DNA of 62,390 bases from an uncultured Massilia sp. (GTDB lineage: Bacteria > Pseudomonadota > Gammaproteobacteria > Burkholderiales > Burkholderiaceae): contig CAMLMV010000038.1 of the NCBI GenBank assembly GCA_946481275.1, forward strand, positions 1 through 62,390, given 5' to 3'. A program made the position numbers and the translations under genes. The notes beneath the pieces are model-generated. The model was not told the DNA's origin. It saw only the letters and a list, made by a program, of their open reading frames with translations, and did no database searches. Below are positions 44,483-53,089 of the stretch, piece after piece (positions within the stretch are counted from its first letter, which is position 1; each line of letters starts with the position of its first letter).

Positions 44483-44863
44483 ATGGATACCCTGAACCCG
44501 GCCCCGCACGTCGCGCTCGTCGACGACGACCCCGACGTGGGCACGAGCCTGCGCGGCCTGCTGCGCGCCTGCGGCTACCGCGTGAGCCTGTTCGCCGGCG
44601 CCCAGCAACTGCTGACCCGAGGCCTCGACGACGTCGACTGCGTCGTCAGCGATGTGCAGATGCCCGGCATGGACGGCTTTGCGCTGCTGGAACGGGTGCG
44701 GGCCATCGCGTCGGCGCCCCCGGTCATCCTGATGACCGCGTTCGCGGACGATCACGTGCGGCTGCGCGCACTGCGCGGCGGGGCGGCTTGTTTCCTGGCC
44801 AAGCCAGTCGATGCCGAGCAGTTGGCGGAGTGCGTGCGGCTGGCGTGCGCCGGGCCCGGCTGA
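44483..44863 (+). CDS. Single-domain response regulator (receiver only)
   Basis: A 126-residue receiver with no output domain. It has VALVDDDPDVGTSLRGLLRA, Asp57 in VSDVQMPGMDGFAL, LMTAFADD and FLAKPVD. The family resembles the FixJ receiver without its DNA-binding half. The start is the ATG just after a TATGCT -10 box, implying a near-leaderless mRNA; alternative ATGs 12 and 27 bases upstream are in frame. It probably modulates the neighbouring kinase or regulator by competing for phosphate, and may itself be activated by that regulator through the upstream palindrome. Confidence 0.85.
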   Translation: MDTLNPAPHVALVDDDPDVGTSLRGLLRACGYRVSLFAGAQQLLTRGLDDVDCVVSDVQMPGMDGFALLERVRAIASAPPVILMTAFADDHVRLRALRGGAACFLAKPVDAEQLAECVRLACAGPG

Positions 44864-44901
44864 ACTGCAGCTAGACTGGCGATCCCTACCGCTTCGGGAC
44901 G

Positions 44902-45102
44902 ATGCCCATGAACCTGCTCTCTTCCATCCTGATCGGCGCCGTGGCCAGCGCACGGTCGATGACGCCGATGGCCGCCCTCGCGACGGCCCGCAAGCGCGCG
45001 ATGGCCCGGGTGGGCCAGACACGCAGCGGCCTCGTCGAGGACGCGCTGGTGGTGGCCGCCGGCGCCGCCATCGTGGCGCTGGCGACGGGGCGGCGCCTCT
45101 AG
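44902..45102 (+). CDS. Small DUF4126-like membrane protein
   Basis: A 66-residue protein starting MPMNLLSSILIGAVASARSM. The segment GAVASARSMTPMAALATARK resembles the start of DUF4126 membrane proteins (RSMTP motif), and a second hydrophobic helix follows (ALVVAAGAAIVALATG). It is much shorter than a full DUF4126 protein, so it may be a short family or a truncated relative. The start could also be the ATG six bases on. A TAGACT element lies upstream. Confidence 0.6.
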   Translation: MPMNLLSSILIGAVASARSMTPMAALATARKRAMARVGQTRSGLVEDALVVAAGAAIVALATGRRL

Positions 45103-45105
45103 CGG

Positions 45106-45798
45106 TCAGCGTACCGGTGCCGCGACCGGCGCCAGCACGGGGTTATCGCCCCGGTTGCGCGCCGGTGCCTTGTGCACCATCGGGTAGGCATAGTCGACGC
45201 CCATGCCGTACGCGCCCGAGTGTTCGGTGACGATCTTCATCACGGCATCGTAGGTGTCGCGGTGCGCCCAGTCGCGCTGCCATTCGAGCAGCACCTGCTG
45301 CCATGTCACGGGCACGACGCCCGCCTGCACCATGCGCTGCATCGCGAAATCGTGCGCATCCTTCGACGTGCCGCCCGACGCATCGGCCACCATGTAGATC
45401 TCATAGTCGCCTTCCAGCATCGCGGACAGCGCGAATGTCGTGTTGCACACTTCCGTCCACAGGCCGGCGACGATGATCTTCCTGCGGTCGTTGGCCTTGA
45501 GGGCATCGCGCACCTTCTGGTCGTCCCACGAATTCATCGACGTGCGTTCGAGGATCTCCTTGCCCGGGAAGACATCCAGGATTTCCGGGTAGGTCTTGCC
45601 GGAGAACGAATCGCTTTCGACGGTGGTGATCACGGTCGGGATGTCGAAGGCCTTGGCCGCCTTGGCCAGGCCGACCACGTTGTTCTTGAGGGTCTGGCGG
45701 TCGATCGACTGCACGCCGAAGGCCATCTGCGGCTGGTGGTCGATGATGATCAGTTGCGAGTTGTGCGGGGTCAGGACGTCGAGTTTGGCGTTGCTCAT
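45106..45798 (-). CDS. Isochorismatase-family hydrolase (YcaC-like)
   Basis: A 230-residue cysteine hydrolase. Active-site features are LIIIDHQPQMAFGV (Asp), the Lys-containing central region, and IIVAGLWTEVCNTTFALSAM with the nucleophilic Cys in the TEVC motif. The sequence IVVDASGGTSKDAH-like segment (VADASGGTSKDAHDFAMQRM) is typical of the YcaC group. Members form ring-shaped oligomers and hydrolyse unknown amides. The start at MSNAKLDV has GGAG nine bases upstream. The last residues (APVAAPVR) are probably disordered. Confidence 0.9.
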   Translation of the reverse strand: MSNAKLDVLTPHNSQLIIIDHQPQMAFGVQSIDRQTLKNNVVGLAKAAKAFDIPTVITTVESDSFSGKTYPEILDVFPGKEILERTSMNSWDDQKVRDALKANDRRKIIVAGLWTEVCNTTFALSAMLEGDYEIYMVADASGGTSKDAHDFAMQRMVQAGVVPVTWQQVLLEWQRDWAHRDTYDAVMKIVTEHSGAYGMGVDYAYPMVHKAPARNRGDNPVLAPVAAPVR

Positions 45799-45958
45799 GA
45801 TGTTCTCCAATATTATCGGGCTGGGTTCGATATTGCATCGAACATTTCGAAGCTCTGCGCTTCGTTGTTCGCTGCGATGGAGACATTATGCTGGGCCGCT
45901 CGAGATTAAAAAAACGAGAAAATTGCCAGTCTTTTATCGATTTTTTCGAACGTCGTTT

Positions 45959-45987
45959 CGACTGCCGGCAGCGGGCGCCGGCAGTCG
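45959..45987. terminator. 11-bp perfect hairpin after the TonB-C gene
   Basis: CGACTGCCGGC (45959-45969) pairs with GCCGGCAGTCG (45977-45987) around a 7-base loop. It lies just past the stop of the minus-strand TonB-C gene. There is no U tract after it on either strand, so it may be an mRNA 3'-end stabiliser or part of a Rho-dependent end rather than an intrinsic terminator. Confidence 0.4.
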
Positions 45988-45997
45988 TGCACCGGCA

Positions 45998-46333
45998 TCA
46001 GTCGTTGATCCACTTGTATTGGACCGTGGACCAGCTGGGCTCGCCACCGCCGTCCTTGGCGACCGCGCCGAACTTGCACGTATAGCTGGCGCGCAGCGAG
46101 GCCCTGTCCAGTGCGCGGTGGCCGCTGGACTCGACTACCTTGGCCTGCTTCACCGAACCGTCGGCGCCTACCAGTACGGCCAGACGGACAGTGCCCTGGA
46201 GATAGTCATCCTTCAGGTCCGCCGTGTAGGCGGGAACGCCGCAGGTGGCGGATTTCAGGCGCGCCGGTTCGGCGGCGTGGGCCGTCAGGGACAGGACGGA
46301 AGCGATTGCAACAACGTGACGTTTACCGATCAT
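45998..46333 (-). CDS. Exported TonB C-terminal domain protein
   Basis: A 111-residue exported protein. The signal peptide is MIGKRHVVAIASVLSLTAHA. The mature chain is a lone TonB-C-like domain: PAYTADLKDDYLQGTVRLAV, LVGADGSVKQAKVVESSGHR, LDRASLRASYTCKFGAV. It lacks the membrane anchor and Pro-rich spacer of true TonB, so it is a free periplasmic domain and cannot itself transduce energy from ExbBD. Such short versions are common in Oxalobacteraceae; their role is unknown. Two Cys (CGVP and TCKF) could form a disulphide. The start has a GGAG site. Confidence 0.82.
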   Translation of the reverse strand: MIGKRHVVAIASVLSLTAHAAEPARLKSATCGVPAYTADLKDDYLQGTVRLAVLVGADGSVKQAKVVESSGHRALDRASLRASYTCKFGAVAKDGGGEPSWSTVQYKWIND

Positions 46334-46570
46334 GATCAGCTCCAGGTGGTTGGGTTCCAAAGAATCGCTGCTACGAATCCAATTTACTGCGGTGCAGCAT
46401 CGTTGAAAAATTTATTGTTGGAATAGCAGTCATTCGCCGTCCGGTTATATCGACGATAAGCAAAACACATTGTTGTTCAAAACCGAATTCTGAAGCCAAT
46501 CTCCCCAGGATTATCTTTCCCGCCAAATCAATCATCATGACTTCACTGTCAACCCACCAAGGAGGTCACG

Positions 46571-47320
46571 ATGAACACCCAAGCCCAACACACCACCCGC
46601 GTCGCCCTCGTCACCGGCGCCTCGCGCGGCATCGGCGCCGCCGTCGCGAAGCGTCTCGCCGCCGACGGTTTCGCCGTCGCCGTCAACTATGCCGGCAACG
46701 AAGCGGCCGCCAACGCTACCGTCGCCGCCATCGAGACGGAAGGCGGCCGCGCCATCGCCGTGCGCGCGGACGTCGCCAACGTCCACGACGTGAAAGCGAT
46801 GTTTGCGACGATCGAAGAAAAGCTCGGCCGCGTGGACATCCTCGTCAACAACGCCGGCATCCTGCCGTACGTGACGATCGCCGAGACGACCGACGAACAG
46901 TTCGGGCGCACGATGGCCATCAACGTCACGGGCACCTTCAACACGATGCGCGAAGCGGCCACGCGCATGAATGACGGGGGCCGCATCGTCAACTTCTCCA
47001 CGAGCGTGCTGCACATGGCGCCGCCGACCTATGGCGTGTACGTCGCCACGAAAGGCGCCGTGGAAGCGCTGACCCGCGTGTTCGCGAAAGAGCTGCGCGG
47101 CCGCGGCATCACGTGCAACGCCGTGGCGCCGGGCCCTGTCGCGACGGAGCTGTTCCTGAACGGGAAATCGGAAGAGCTGATCCAGCAGATCGCCAAATCA
47201 GCGCCGCTGGAACGCCTCGGCCAGCCCGAGGACATCGCCGGCGTCGTGTCCTTCCTGGCTGGTCCGGACGGCGGCTGGGTCAACGGCCAGATCCTGCGCG
47301 CCAACGGCGGCATGGCCTGA
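46571..47320 (+). CDS. SDR family 3-oxoacyl-ACP reductase-like protein
   Basis: A 249-residue classical SDR. The cofactor motif is ALVTGASRGIGAAVAKRLAA; NNAG (ILVNNAGILPYVTIAETTDE), catalytic Ser in NFSTSVLHM and YVATKGAVE (YxxxK) are present. It ends PDGGWVNGQILRANGGMA, matching the FabG-like glucose/3-ketoacyl reductase group. The ribosome binding site is AAGGAGG, eight bases upstream. It begins a co-directed set with a second SDR (10-base gap) and a LysR regulator, probably one operon. Confidence 0.92.
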   Translation: MNTQAQHTTRVALVTGASRGIGAAVAKRLAADGFAVAVNYAGNEAAANATVAAIETEGGRAIAVRADVANVHDVKAMFATIEEKLGRVDILVNNAGILPYVTIAETTDEQFGRTMAINVTGTFNTMREAATRMNDGGRIVNFSTSVLHMAPPTYGVYVATKGAVEALTRVFAKELRGRGITCNAVAPGPVATELFLNGKSEELIQQIAKSAPLERLGQPEDIAGVVSFLAGPDGGWVNGQILRANGGMA

Positions 47321-47330
47321 GGAGAACGAC

Positions 47331-48221
47331 ATGAACAAGCAGATCATCCTGATCACCGGCGCCGGCAGCGGCATCGGCAGACTCTCGGCCCAGGCGCTGG
47401 CGCGCGCCGGCCACACGGTCTACGCGACCATGCGCGACATCGGAGGACGCAACGCGGCCCGCGCCGCCGGGGCGCGCGACTGGGCGCGGCGGCACGGCGC
47501 CGACCTGCGGCCGCTCGAACTGGACGTGCTGTCGCAGGCGTCTTGCGATGCGGCCGTGGCGGCGGTCGTCGCGGAACAGGGCCGGCTGGACGTCGTCGTG
47601 CAGAACGCGGGCCACCTCGTCGTCGGCCCGACGGAAGCGTTCACGGCCGAGGAAGTGGCCAGGGTGCTCGACACGAACTTCCTCGGCGCCCAGCGCGTGC
47701 TGCGCGCCGCCCTGCCCCGGCTGCGCGCCCAGGAATCCGGCCTGCTGCTGTGGATCTCCAGCACGACGACCAAGGGCGGCTTCCCGCCTTTCCTCGGCCC
47801 GTACGGCGCGGCCAAGGCGGCGATGGATTCGCTGGCGGTATCGCTGTCGTATGAAGTGTCCCGCTTCGGCATCGAGACGGCGATCATGGTCCCCGGCGCG
47901 TTCACCCGCGGCACGGAGCACTTCCCCAGCGCCGGCAAGCCGGCGGACGCCGAACGCGCCGCCGCGTATGCCCGCTACGACGGGGTGCTGGACCAGGTGG
48001 GCGAACGCCTCGACGCGCTGACGCCGCCGGAGGCCGACCCGCAGGCCGTGGCCGATGAACTGGTGCGCATCGTCGGCCTGCCGCGTGGCCAGCGTCCGTT
48101 CCGCACGGTGGTCGACTTCGTCGGCGACGGCGCGCGCGAAGTGCTGGAGGTGGCGGAGGCCGTGCGCGTGGACTTCGCGCGCCGCATCGGCATCGCCGAC
48201 CTCCTCGTACCCACCGTATAA
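47331..48221 (+). CDS. Short-chain dehydrogenase/reductase
   Basis: A 296-residue SDR of the long, RetSat/17-beta-like type. It shows IILITGAGSGIGRLSAQALA, VVVQNAGHLVVGPTEAFTAE (NAG), the catalytic WISSTTTKGG, and YGAAKAAMDS (YxxxK). A longer C-terminal region (about 200-296) follows, giving substrate specificity. GGAGAACGAC precedes the ATG. Coupled closely to the preceding SDR and followed 20 bases on by a LysR regulator. The substrate is unknown. Confidence 0.9.
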   Translation: MNKQIILITGAGSGIGRLSAQALARAGHTVYATMRDIGGRNAARAAGARDWARRHGADLRPLELDVLSQASCDAAVAAVVAEQGRLDVVVQNAGHLVVGPTEAFTAEEVARVLDTNFLGAQRVLRAALPRLRAQESGLLLWISSTTTKGGFPPFLGPYGAAKAAMDSLAVSLSYEVSRFGIETAIMVPGAFTRGTEHFPSAGKPADAERAAAYARYDGVLDQVGERLDALTPPEADPQAVADELVRIVGLPRGQRPFRTVVDFVGDGAREVLEVAEAVRVDFARRIGIADLLVPTV

Positions 48222-48241
48222 TCGCAGAGGGAGGTGGACGC

Positions 48242-49141
48242 ATGTCGACGCAGATGGACCGGTTTCAGGAGATGCAGATTTTCGTGCGCATCGTGGAGCG
48301 CCGCAGCTTCACGCAGGCCGCCGAGGACCTCCTGATCCCGCGCGCCACCGCCACGAACGCGATCAAGCGGCTGGAAAACCGCCTCGGCACGCGCCTGCTG
48401 GAACGGACGACGCGCGCCGTCGCACCCACGCAGGACGGCGCCGCGTACTACGAGCGATGCGTGCGCCTGCTGGCCGACCTCGACGAAGCGGAAGACGCGT
48501 TCCGCGGCAGCGAACCCGCGGGCCTGTTGCGCGTGAACCTGCAGCCCACGCTGGCACGGTACTTCGTCTTTCCCGCGCTATCGGGATTCCTCGCATGCTA
48601 CCCGCGCATCCAGCTGCACGTGGGCGAGGACGACCGCCTCGTCGATCTCGTGCGCGAAGGCGTCGACTGCGTGCTGCGCGCGGGCCAGCTGCACGATTCG
48701 TCGATGGTGGCGCGGCGCGCGGCCGACCTCGAACAGGTGACGGTCGCGAGTCCCGCCTACCTCGACCGCTTCGGCACGCCGGCCGCGCTGGCGGACCTCG
48801 TGCATCACCAGGCGGTGCATTACGTGTCGACGGCGACGGGACGTCCATACCCGCTGGAATTCATGACGGGCGCGGGCCTGAAGCTGGCGACGCCGCCCGG
48901 CGTCGTCTCCGTCACCGGCACGGAAGCCTATACGGCGGCCGCGCTCGCGGGCCTCGGACTCGTGCAGGTGCCGCGCTACCGCATCGCCGGGCAGCTCGCG
49001 GACGGCCACCTCGTCGAGGTGCTGGCGGACGTGCCGCCGCCCACCATCCAAGTCTCCGTGATGTATCCGCACGCGCGCCAGCTGTCGGCCCGCGTGCGCG
49101 TGTTCGCGGACTTTCTCGTGCAGTGCTTCCGTCAGGCGTAA
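48242..49141 (+). CDS. LysR-family transcriptional regulator
   Basis: A 299-residue regulator. The N-terminal winged helix (about 8-67) has MQIFVRIVERRSFTQAAEDL, PRATATNAIKRLENRLGTRL and LERTTRAVAPTQDG. The co-inducer domain (about 95-299) shows GLLRVNLQPTLARYFVFPAL and DCVLRAGQLHDSSMVARRAA, the CrgA/TTG-type group. The ribosome binding site is GGGAGG. It lies in the same direction as the two SDR genes, which it may control, although LysR targets are more often divergent. Confidence 0.93.
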   Translation: MSTQMDRFQEMQIFVRIVERRSFTQAAEDLLIPRATATNAIKRLENRLGTRLLERTTRAVAPTQDGAAYYERCVRLLADLDEAEDAFRGSEPAGLLRVNLQPTLARYFVFPALSGFLACYPRIQLHVGEDDRLVDLVREGVDCVLRAGQLHDSSMVARRAADLEQVTVASPAYLDRFGTPAALADLVHHQAVHYVSTATGRPYPLEFMTGAGLKLATPPGVVSVTGTEAYTAAALAGLGLVQVPRYRIAGQLADGHLVEVLADVPPPTIQVSVMYPHARQLSARVRVFADFLVQCFRQA

Positions 49142-49254
49142 CCGGCATCGTCCAGCGGCACGAAAATTCCTGAAGGCAAAAACGCACCAAGCTCGTGCCT
49201 CTGCTTTGCCGCTCGTGGCAGAATGTGTCTCAACGAAGCTCCTCAAGACACGAC

Positions 49255-51132
49255 ATGCAGACCCCATCGATACCGCTCGACGAAGCGCGCCGGTTGACGG
49301 CGCTGCACGCCACCCGCCTTCTCCACAGTGCTCCAGAGGACGCGTTCGACCGCATCACACGGATGGCGAGCCGGTTGCTGAAGATGCCGATCGCGCTGGT
49401 CTCGCTCGTCGCCGAGGAAGACCAGTGGTTCAAGTCGCGCTGCGGCATCGACATGACGGGCACCAGCCGCGAGATCTCGTTCTGCGGCCATGCGATCCTC
49501 GACCACGAACCGCTGATCGTGCCGGACGCGACGACAGATGCGCGCTTCGCGGACAACCCGATGGTGGTCAATCCGCCGCACGTGCGCTTTTATGCGGGCG
49601 TGCAGCTGTACTCGATCGACCGGATGCCGCTGGGGACCCTGTGCGTGCTGGACCGCGTCCCGCGCACGCTGAACGAGGAGGAGCTCGACATCCTGCGCGA
49701 CCTCGCGCGCATGACGGAACAGCTGATCCACTTCCGCCAGCTGGCGACTGCGGCGCAATCGCTGCACTCGCACGTATATGTCGACAACGCCAACCCGGAC
49801 CTCGCGGCGGCCGCGGGCCAGGTCGAATTCCTGCTCACGCACGACGTGCTGACGGGCCTCGCGAACCGCCAGGTGCTCGTGCGCACCATCGGCCAGAACC
49901 TGGACAAATGGAAGAGCGACGGCCTGCACACGCTGGTCGCGACGATCAACATCGACAAGTTCAAGCGCCTCAACGAGCTGCTGGGCCATCACGAGGGCGA
50001 CAAGGCGCTCGTCGCCATCACGTGGAGCCTGCAGAACCTGCTGCGGCCGGGCGACATGCTGGCGCGCGCCGGCAGCGACGAATTCGTCGTGCTGCTGCCG
50101 GGCCTCGGCGACGACAGCGTCGCGCGCGACCGCCTGCGCCAGCTGCTGCAGGCCGCCACGCGCGAGTTCAAGACGCCGGGCGGCGCGATCCCGCTCACGT
50201 GCAGCATCGGCTATGCGATCTTCCCGGAAGACGGCACCGACGGCGACCTGCTGCTCAACAACGCCACGATGGCCGTGCGCCGCGCCAAGGCACTGGGCGG
50301 CGGCCAGATCCAGCGCTATTCGGAAGAACTGAACCAGGCGTTGCAGCGCAAGCTCACGCTGGAAAACCAGCTGCGCCATGCGATCGAGCGCGGCGAACTG
50401 TATCTGCACTATCAACCCAAGACGGACCTGCACAGCGGCGGCGTCGCGGGGATGGAAGTGCTCGTGCGCTGGAAGCACCCGGACCACGGCAGCATCTCGC
50501 CGGCAGAATTCATCCCGATCGCCGAGGAGTCCGGCCTCGTCGTGCCGATCGGCGAGTGGATCCTGCGCACGGCCGTGGCCCAGCGCCGCGCGTGGAGCGA
50601 CGCCGGCGTGCCGGACGTGCCGGTGGCCGTCAACCTGTCCGGCAAGCAGTTCCTGGGCACGGACGTCGTCGCGCTCGTCGGCGACGTACTGAAAACATCC
50701 GGCCTGCCCCCGCGCCTGCTGGAACTGGAACTCACGGAAAGCATCTCGATGGACGACCCGGCGCGCACCGCGGACCTGATGCGCCAGCTGCGCGAACTGG
50801 GCACCACGCTCAGCATCGACGATTTCGGCACCGGCTATTCGAGCCTCAGCTACCTCAAGCGCCTGCCCGTCGACAAGCTGAAGATCGACCGCTCGTTCGT
50901 CCTCGACGTGCACCAGAGCGCGGAATCGCTGGCGATGGTGAAGGCGATCATCGCCATGGCCCACACGCTGCGCCTGGAAGTCATCGCCGAGGGCGTCGAG
51001 ACGGACGAGCAACTGGCCGCGCTGCGCAGCGCGGGGTGCGACCAGATCCAGGGTGATTATTTCAGCAAGCCGCTGGATGCCGATGCCTGCGCCGGGTACG
51101 TGCGCCGGCACGGGGCCGCGGCGCGCCCGTAA
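49255..51132 (+). CDS. GAF-GGDEF-EAL protein, probable c-di-GMP phosphodiesterase
   Basis: A 625-residue cytoplasmic protein. The GAF domain (about 20-160) has SLVAEEDQWFKSRCGIDMTG and SREISFCGHAILDHEPLIVP, a common form in redox/light-responsive proteins. The GGDEF domain is degenerate: GSDEF (273-277) replaces GGDEF and no RxxD I-site precedes it, so cyclase activity is doubtful. The EAL domain keeps EVL (401-403), LELELTESISMDD, and DDFGTGYSSLSYLKRLPVDK, with EGVETDEQ, so phosphodiesterase activity is likely. The start (ATG 49255) is set by the GAF domain; a longer N-terminus of 20 residues is possible. Confidence 0.92.
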   Translation: MQTPSIPLDEARRLTALHATRLLHSAPEDAFDRITRMASRLLKMPIALVSLVAEEDQWFKSRCGIDMTGTSREISFCGHAILDHEPLIVPDATTDARFADNPMVVNPPHVRFYAGVQLYSIDRMPLGTLCVLDRVPRTLNEEELDILRDLARMTEQLIHFRQLATAAQSLHSHVYVDNANPDLAAAAGQVEFLLTHDVLTGLANRQVLVRTIGQNLDKWKSDGLHTLVATINIDKFKRLNELLGHHEGDKALVAITWSLQNLLRPGDMLARAGSDEFVVLLPGLGDDSVARDRLRQLLQAATREFKTPGGAIPLTCSIGYAIFPEDGTDGDLLLNNATMAVRRAKALGGGQIQRYSEELNQALQRKLTLENQLRHAIERGELYLHYQPKTDLHSGGVAGMEVLVRWKHPDHGSISPAEFIPIAEESGLVVPIGEWILRTAVAQRRAWSDAGVPDVPVAVNLSGKQFLGTDVVALVGDVLKTSGLPPRLLELELTESISMDDPARTADLMRQLRELGTTLSIDDFGTGYSSLSYLKRLPVDKLKIDRSFVLDVHQSAESLAMVKAIIAMAHTLRLEVIAEGVETDEQLAALRSAGCDQIQGDYFSKPLDADACAGYVRRHGAAARP

Positions 51133-51176
51133 AGACGGGCTCCTGCAACACGTTTCCGGCGAAATCATGGCCGGAA

Positions 51177-51205
51177 TTGTGGAATCCCACATTAAGGCTT
51201 ACAAT
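51177..51205 (+). promoter_or_regulatory. Predicted promoter of the TetR gene
   Basis: TTGTGG (51177-51182), a 17-base spacer and TACAAT (51200-51205) form a good sigma-70-type promoter. An imperfect dyad GTGGAATCCCAC overlaps the -35 and could be the operator of the TetR protein itself. Confidence 0.55.
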
Positions 51206-51314
51206 GGTGACACGGAGCGTTGCCTAAATTCATGAGGCACATCCGTCGCTCAACGGGTCCGTCGCTTTCGGCCGCACGGACCGCATCCGATCATTGCAAA
51301 CCTACCCCATAAGC

Positions 51315-51878
51315 ATGCGTTACTCGAGTAACCATAAGGCCGAAACGCGTCAGCGCATCATCGGCGAAGCGTCGCGCCGCTTCCGCAAGGACGGCATCGA
51401 AGGCACCGGCCTCGTGCCGTTGATGAAGGCGCTCGGCCTGACCCACGGCGGTTTCTACGCCCATTTCGAATCCAAGGACGCCCTCGTGCAGGCGTCGCTG
51501 GAAGCCGCCGTCCAGCAGACGCTGGAACGCTGGCTGCCGGCGGCGAACGACGCGCCGGCCGAACCGTCGCCGCGCGCCGTCATCGACCATTACCTGTCCG
51601 CGGAGCACCGCGACGAACCGGGCGAAGGCTGCCCGCTCCCCACGCTGGCTGCGGAACTGGGCCTGCGCGGCCAGCCCAGCGCGACGGCCGACGCCATGGT
51701 GGCGCGCATGACGGCGCTGCTGGCGGACTGCCGCCTGACGCCCGCCGCCGGCGACCAGGGCATCATCGCCCTCGCCGCGATGGTCGGCGCCCTGACGCTC
51801 GCGCGCGCCGTGTCGGACCGCACCGCGTCGGACGCGATCCTCACGGCCGTGCGCGGCGCGCTGCAGCCGGAGGGCTGA
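51315..51878 (+). CDS. TetR-family transcriptional regulator
   Basis: A 187-residue regulator. The N-terminal helix-turn-helix (about 9-55) reads TRQRIIGEASRRFRKDGIEG then LMKALGLTHGGFYAHFESKD, a textbook TetR domain. The ligand domain has one Cys (EGCPLPTLAAELG), as in the TetR_C group that senses reactive electrophiles or quinones. The nearby convergent aldo/keto reductase may be a target. Its likely promoter contains a dyad that could allow autorepression. Confidence 0.92.
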   Translation: MRYSSNHKAETRQRIIGEASRRFRKDGIEGTGLVPLMKALGLTHGGFYAHFESKDALVQASLEAAVQQTLERWLPAANDAPAEPSPRAVIDHYLSAEHRDEPGEGCPLPTLAAELGLRGQPSATADAMVARMTALLADCRLTPAAGDQGIIALAAMVGALTLARAVSDRTASDAILTAVRGALQPEG

Positions 51879-51884
51879 GCGCCG

Positions 51885-52952
51885 TCAGGCGGTCCGCCTC
51901 GTCACGGCCGCGCCGCCGAACACGAGCTGCCGCACGAGCGGCCGTTCCGTGAAGCGCTGCGGGAAGATGGGTGCCGGCCGGCTGGCCGCGTCCAGGCGCG
52001 CCACGTGCTCCGCATCGAGCCTGACGCCCAGCGCGCCCAGGTTGTCCTGCGCCTGCGCGAGCGTGCGCGCACCGATGACGGGCGCCGTGACGGCCGGATG
52101 CAGCAAGGTCCACGCGAGCGCCACCTGTGCCGCGCTGGCGCCGGTCTCGCGCGCCACGGCCTTCACTTCCTCCGCGATGCGCAGCGACGCCTCGTTCAGC
52201 AACCCCGTCGACGCGATCACGCCCTTGCGCGTGGCGGCCACGCCGGCGTCGTCGTTCGTCGCGAGGTCGGACGCCGCGTACTTGCCGCTCAGGATACCGC
52301 CGCCCAGCGGCGACCACGGCATCACGCCGAGCCCCAGCGCGCGCGCCATCGGCATCAGTTCGTGTTCGACGCTGCGCTCGACGAGGCTGTACTCGATCTG
52401 GAGCGCGACGAACGGCGACCAGCCGCGCAGGTCGGCGATCGCCTGCAACTGCGCGACCCGCCACGCGGGCGTGTTGCAGATGCCGAGATAGAGCACCTTC
52501 CCGGCGCGCACCAGGTCATCGAGGGCACGCAGGACCTCGTCCGGCGGCGTCGTGTCGTCCCAGGCATGCAGGTGCAGCAGTTCGATGCGGTCGGTGCCGA
52601 GCTGGCGCAGGCTCTGCTCGACGGACCGGACGAGGTTCATGCGGTGGTTGCCGCCCGAGTTCGGGTCGCCCGGATCGCGCGCCATCGTGAACTTGGTCGA
52701 CAGGACGATACGGTCGCGCCGCCCTTCCATCAGCTTGCCGAGGATGCGCTCGGACGCGCCGTTCGTGTAGTTGACGGCCGTGTCGACGAAATTGCCGCCG
52801 CGGTCGACGTAGGCGTCGAAGATGCGCCTGGCCTCGGATTCGTCGGCGCCCCAGCCCCAGTCCTGGCCGAAGGTCATCGTGCCCAGCGCCAGCGGCGAGA
52901 CGCGCAGGCCGGAGCGGCCCAGCAGGCGGTATTGATCGAGTGCGTTGGTCAT
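51885..52952 (-). CDS. Aldo/keto reductase
   Basis: A 355-residue NADPH-dependent oxidoreductase with the TIM-barrel AKR fold. Conserved features are LGRSGLRVSPLALGTMTFGQ, FDAYVDRGGNFVDTAVNYTN (catalytic Asp and Tyr), LSTKFTMARDPG (catalytic Lys), LLHLHAWDDTTPPDEVLRAL (His), and the C-terminal PVIGARTLAQAQDNLGAL cofactor site. The start at MTNALDQYRL follows CAGGAG. It is convergent with the TetR gene and divergent from the AraC gene, so either regulator could control it. Confidence 0.93.
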   Translation of the reverse strand: MTNALDQYRLLGRSGLRVSPLALGTMTFGQDWGWGADESEARRIFDAYVDRGGNFVDTAVNYTNGASERILGKLMEGRRDRIVLSTKFTMARDPGDPNSGGNHRMNLVRSVEQSLRQLGTDRIELLHLHAWDDTTPPDEVLRALDDLVRAGKVLYLGICNTPAWRVAQLQAIADLRGWSPFVALQIEYSLVERSVEHELMPMARALGLGVMPWSPLGGGILSGKYAASDLATNDDAGVAATRKGVIASTGLLNEASLRIAEEVKAVARETGASAAQVALAWTLLHPAVTAPVIGARTLAQAQDNLGALGVRLDAEHVARLDAASRPAPIFPQRFTERPLVRQLVFGGAAVTRRTA

Positions 52953-53089
52953 TGCGTTCTCCTGTGCGGTTGAAAGTGGCCACAGTGTGAGACCGCGCGG
53001 CAGTTTGCCGGTAGCGCAAACGTCGCACATGCTTGCACGATCGTCCGGCGGCGCGCACGCCCGCCTGTTGGCCTGCTATCCTTGCCCTC

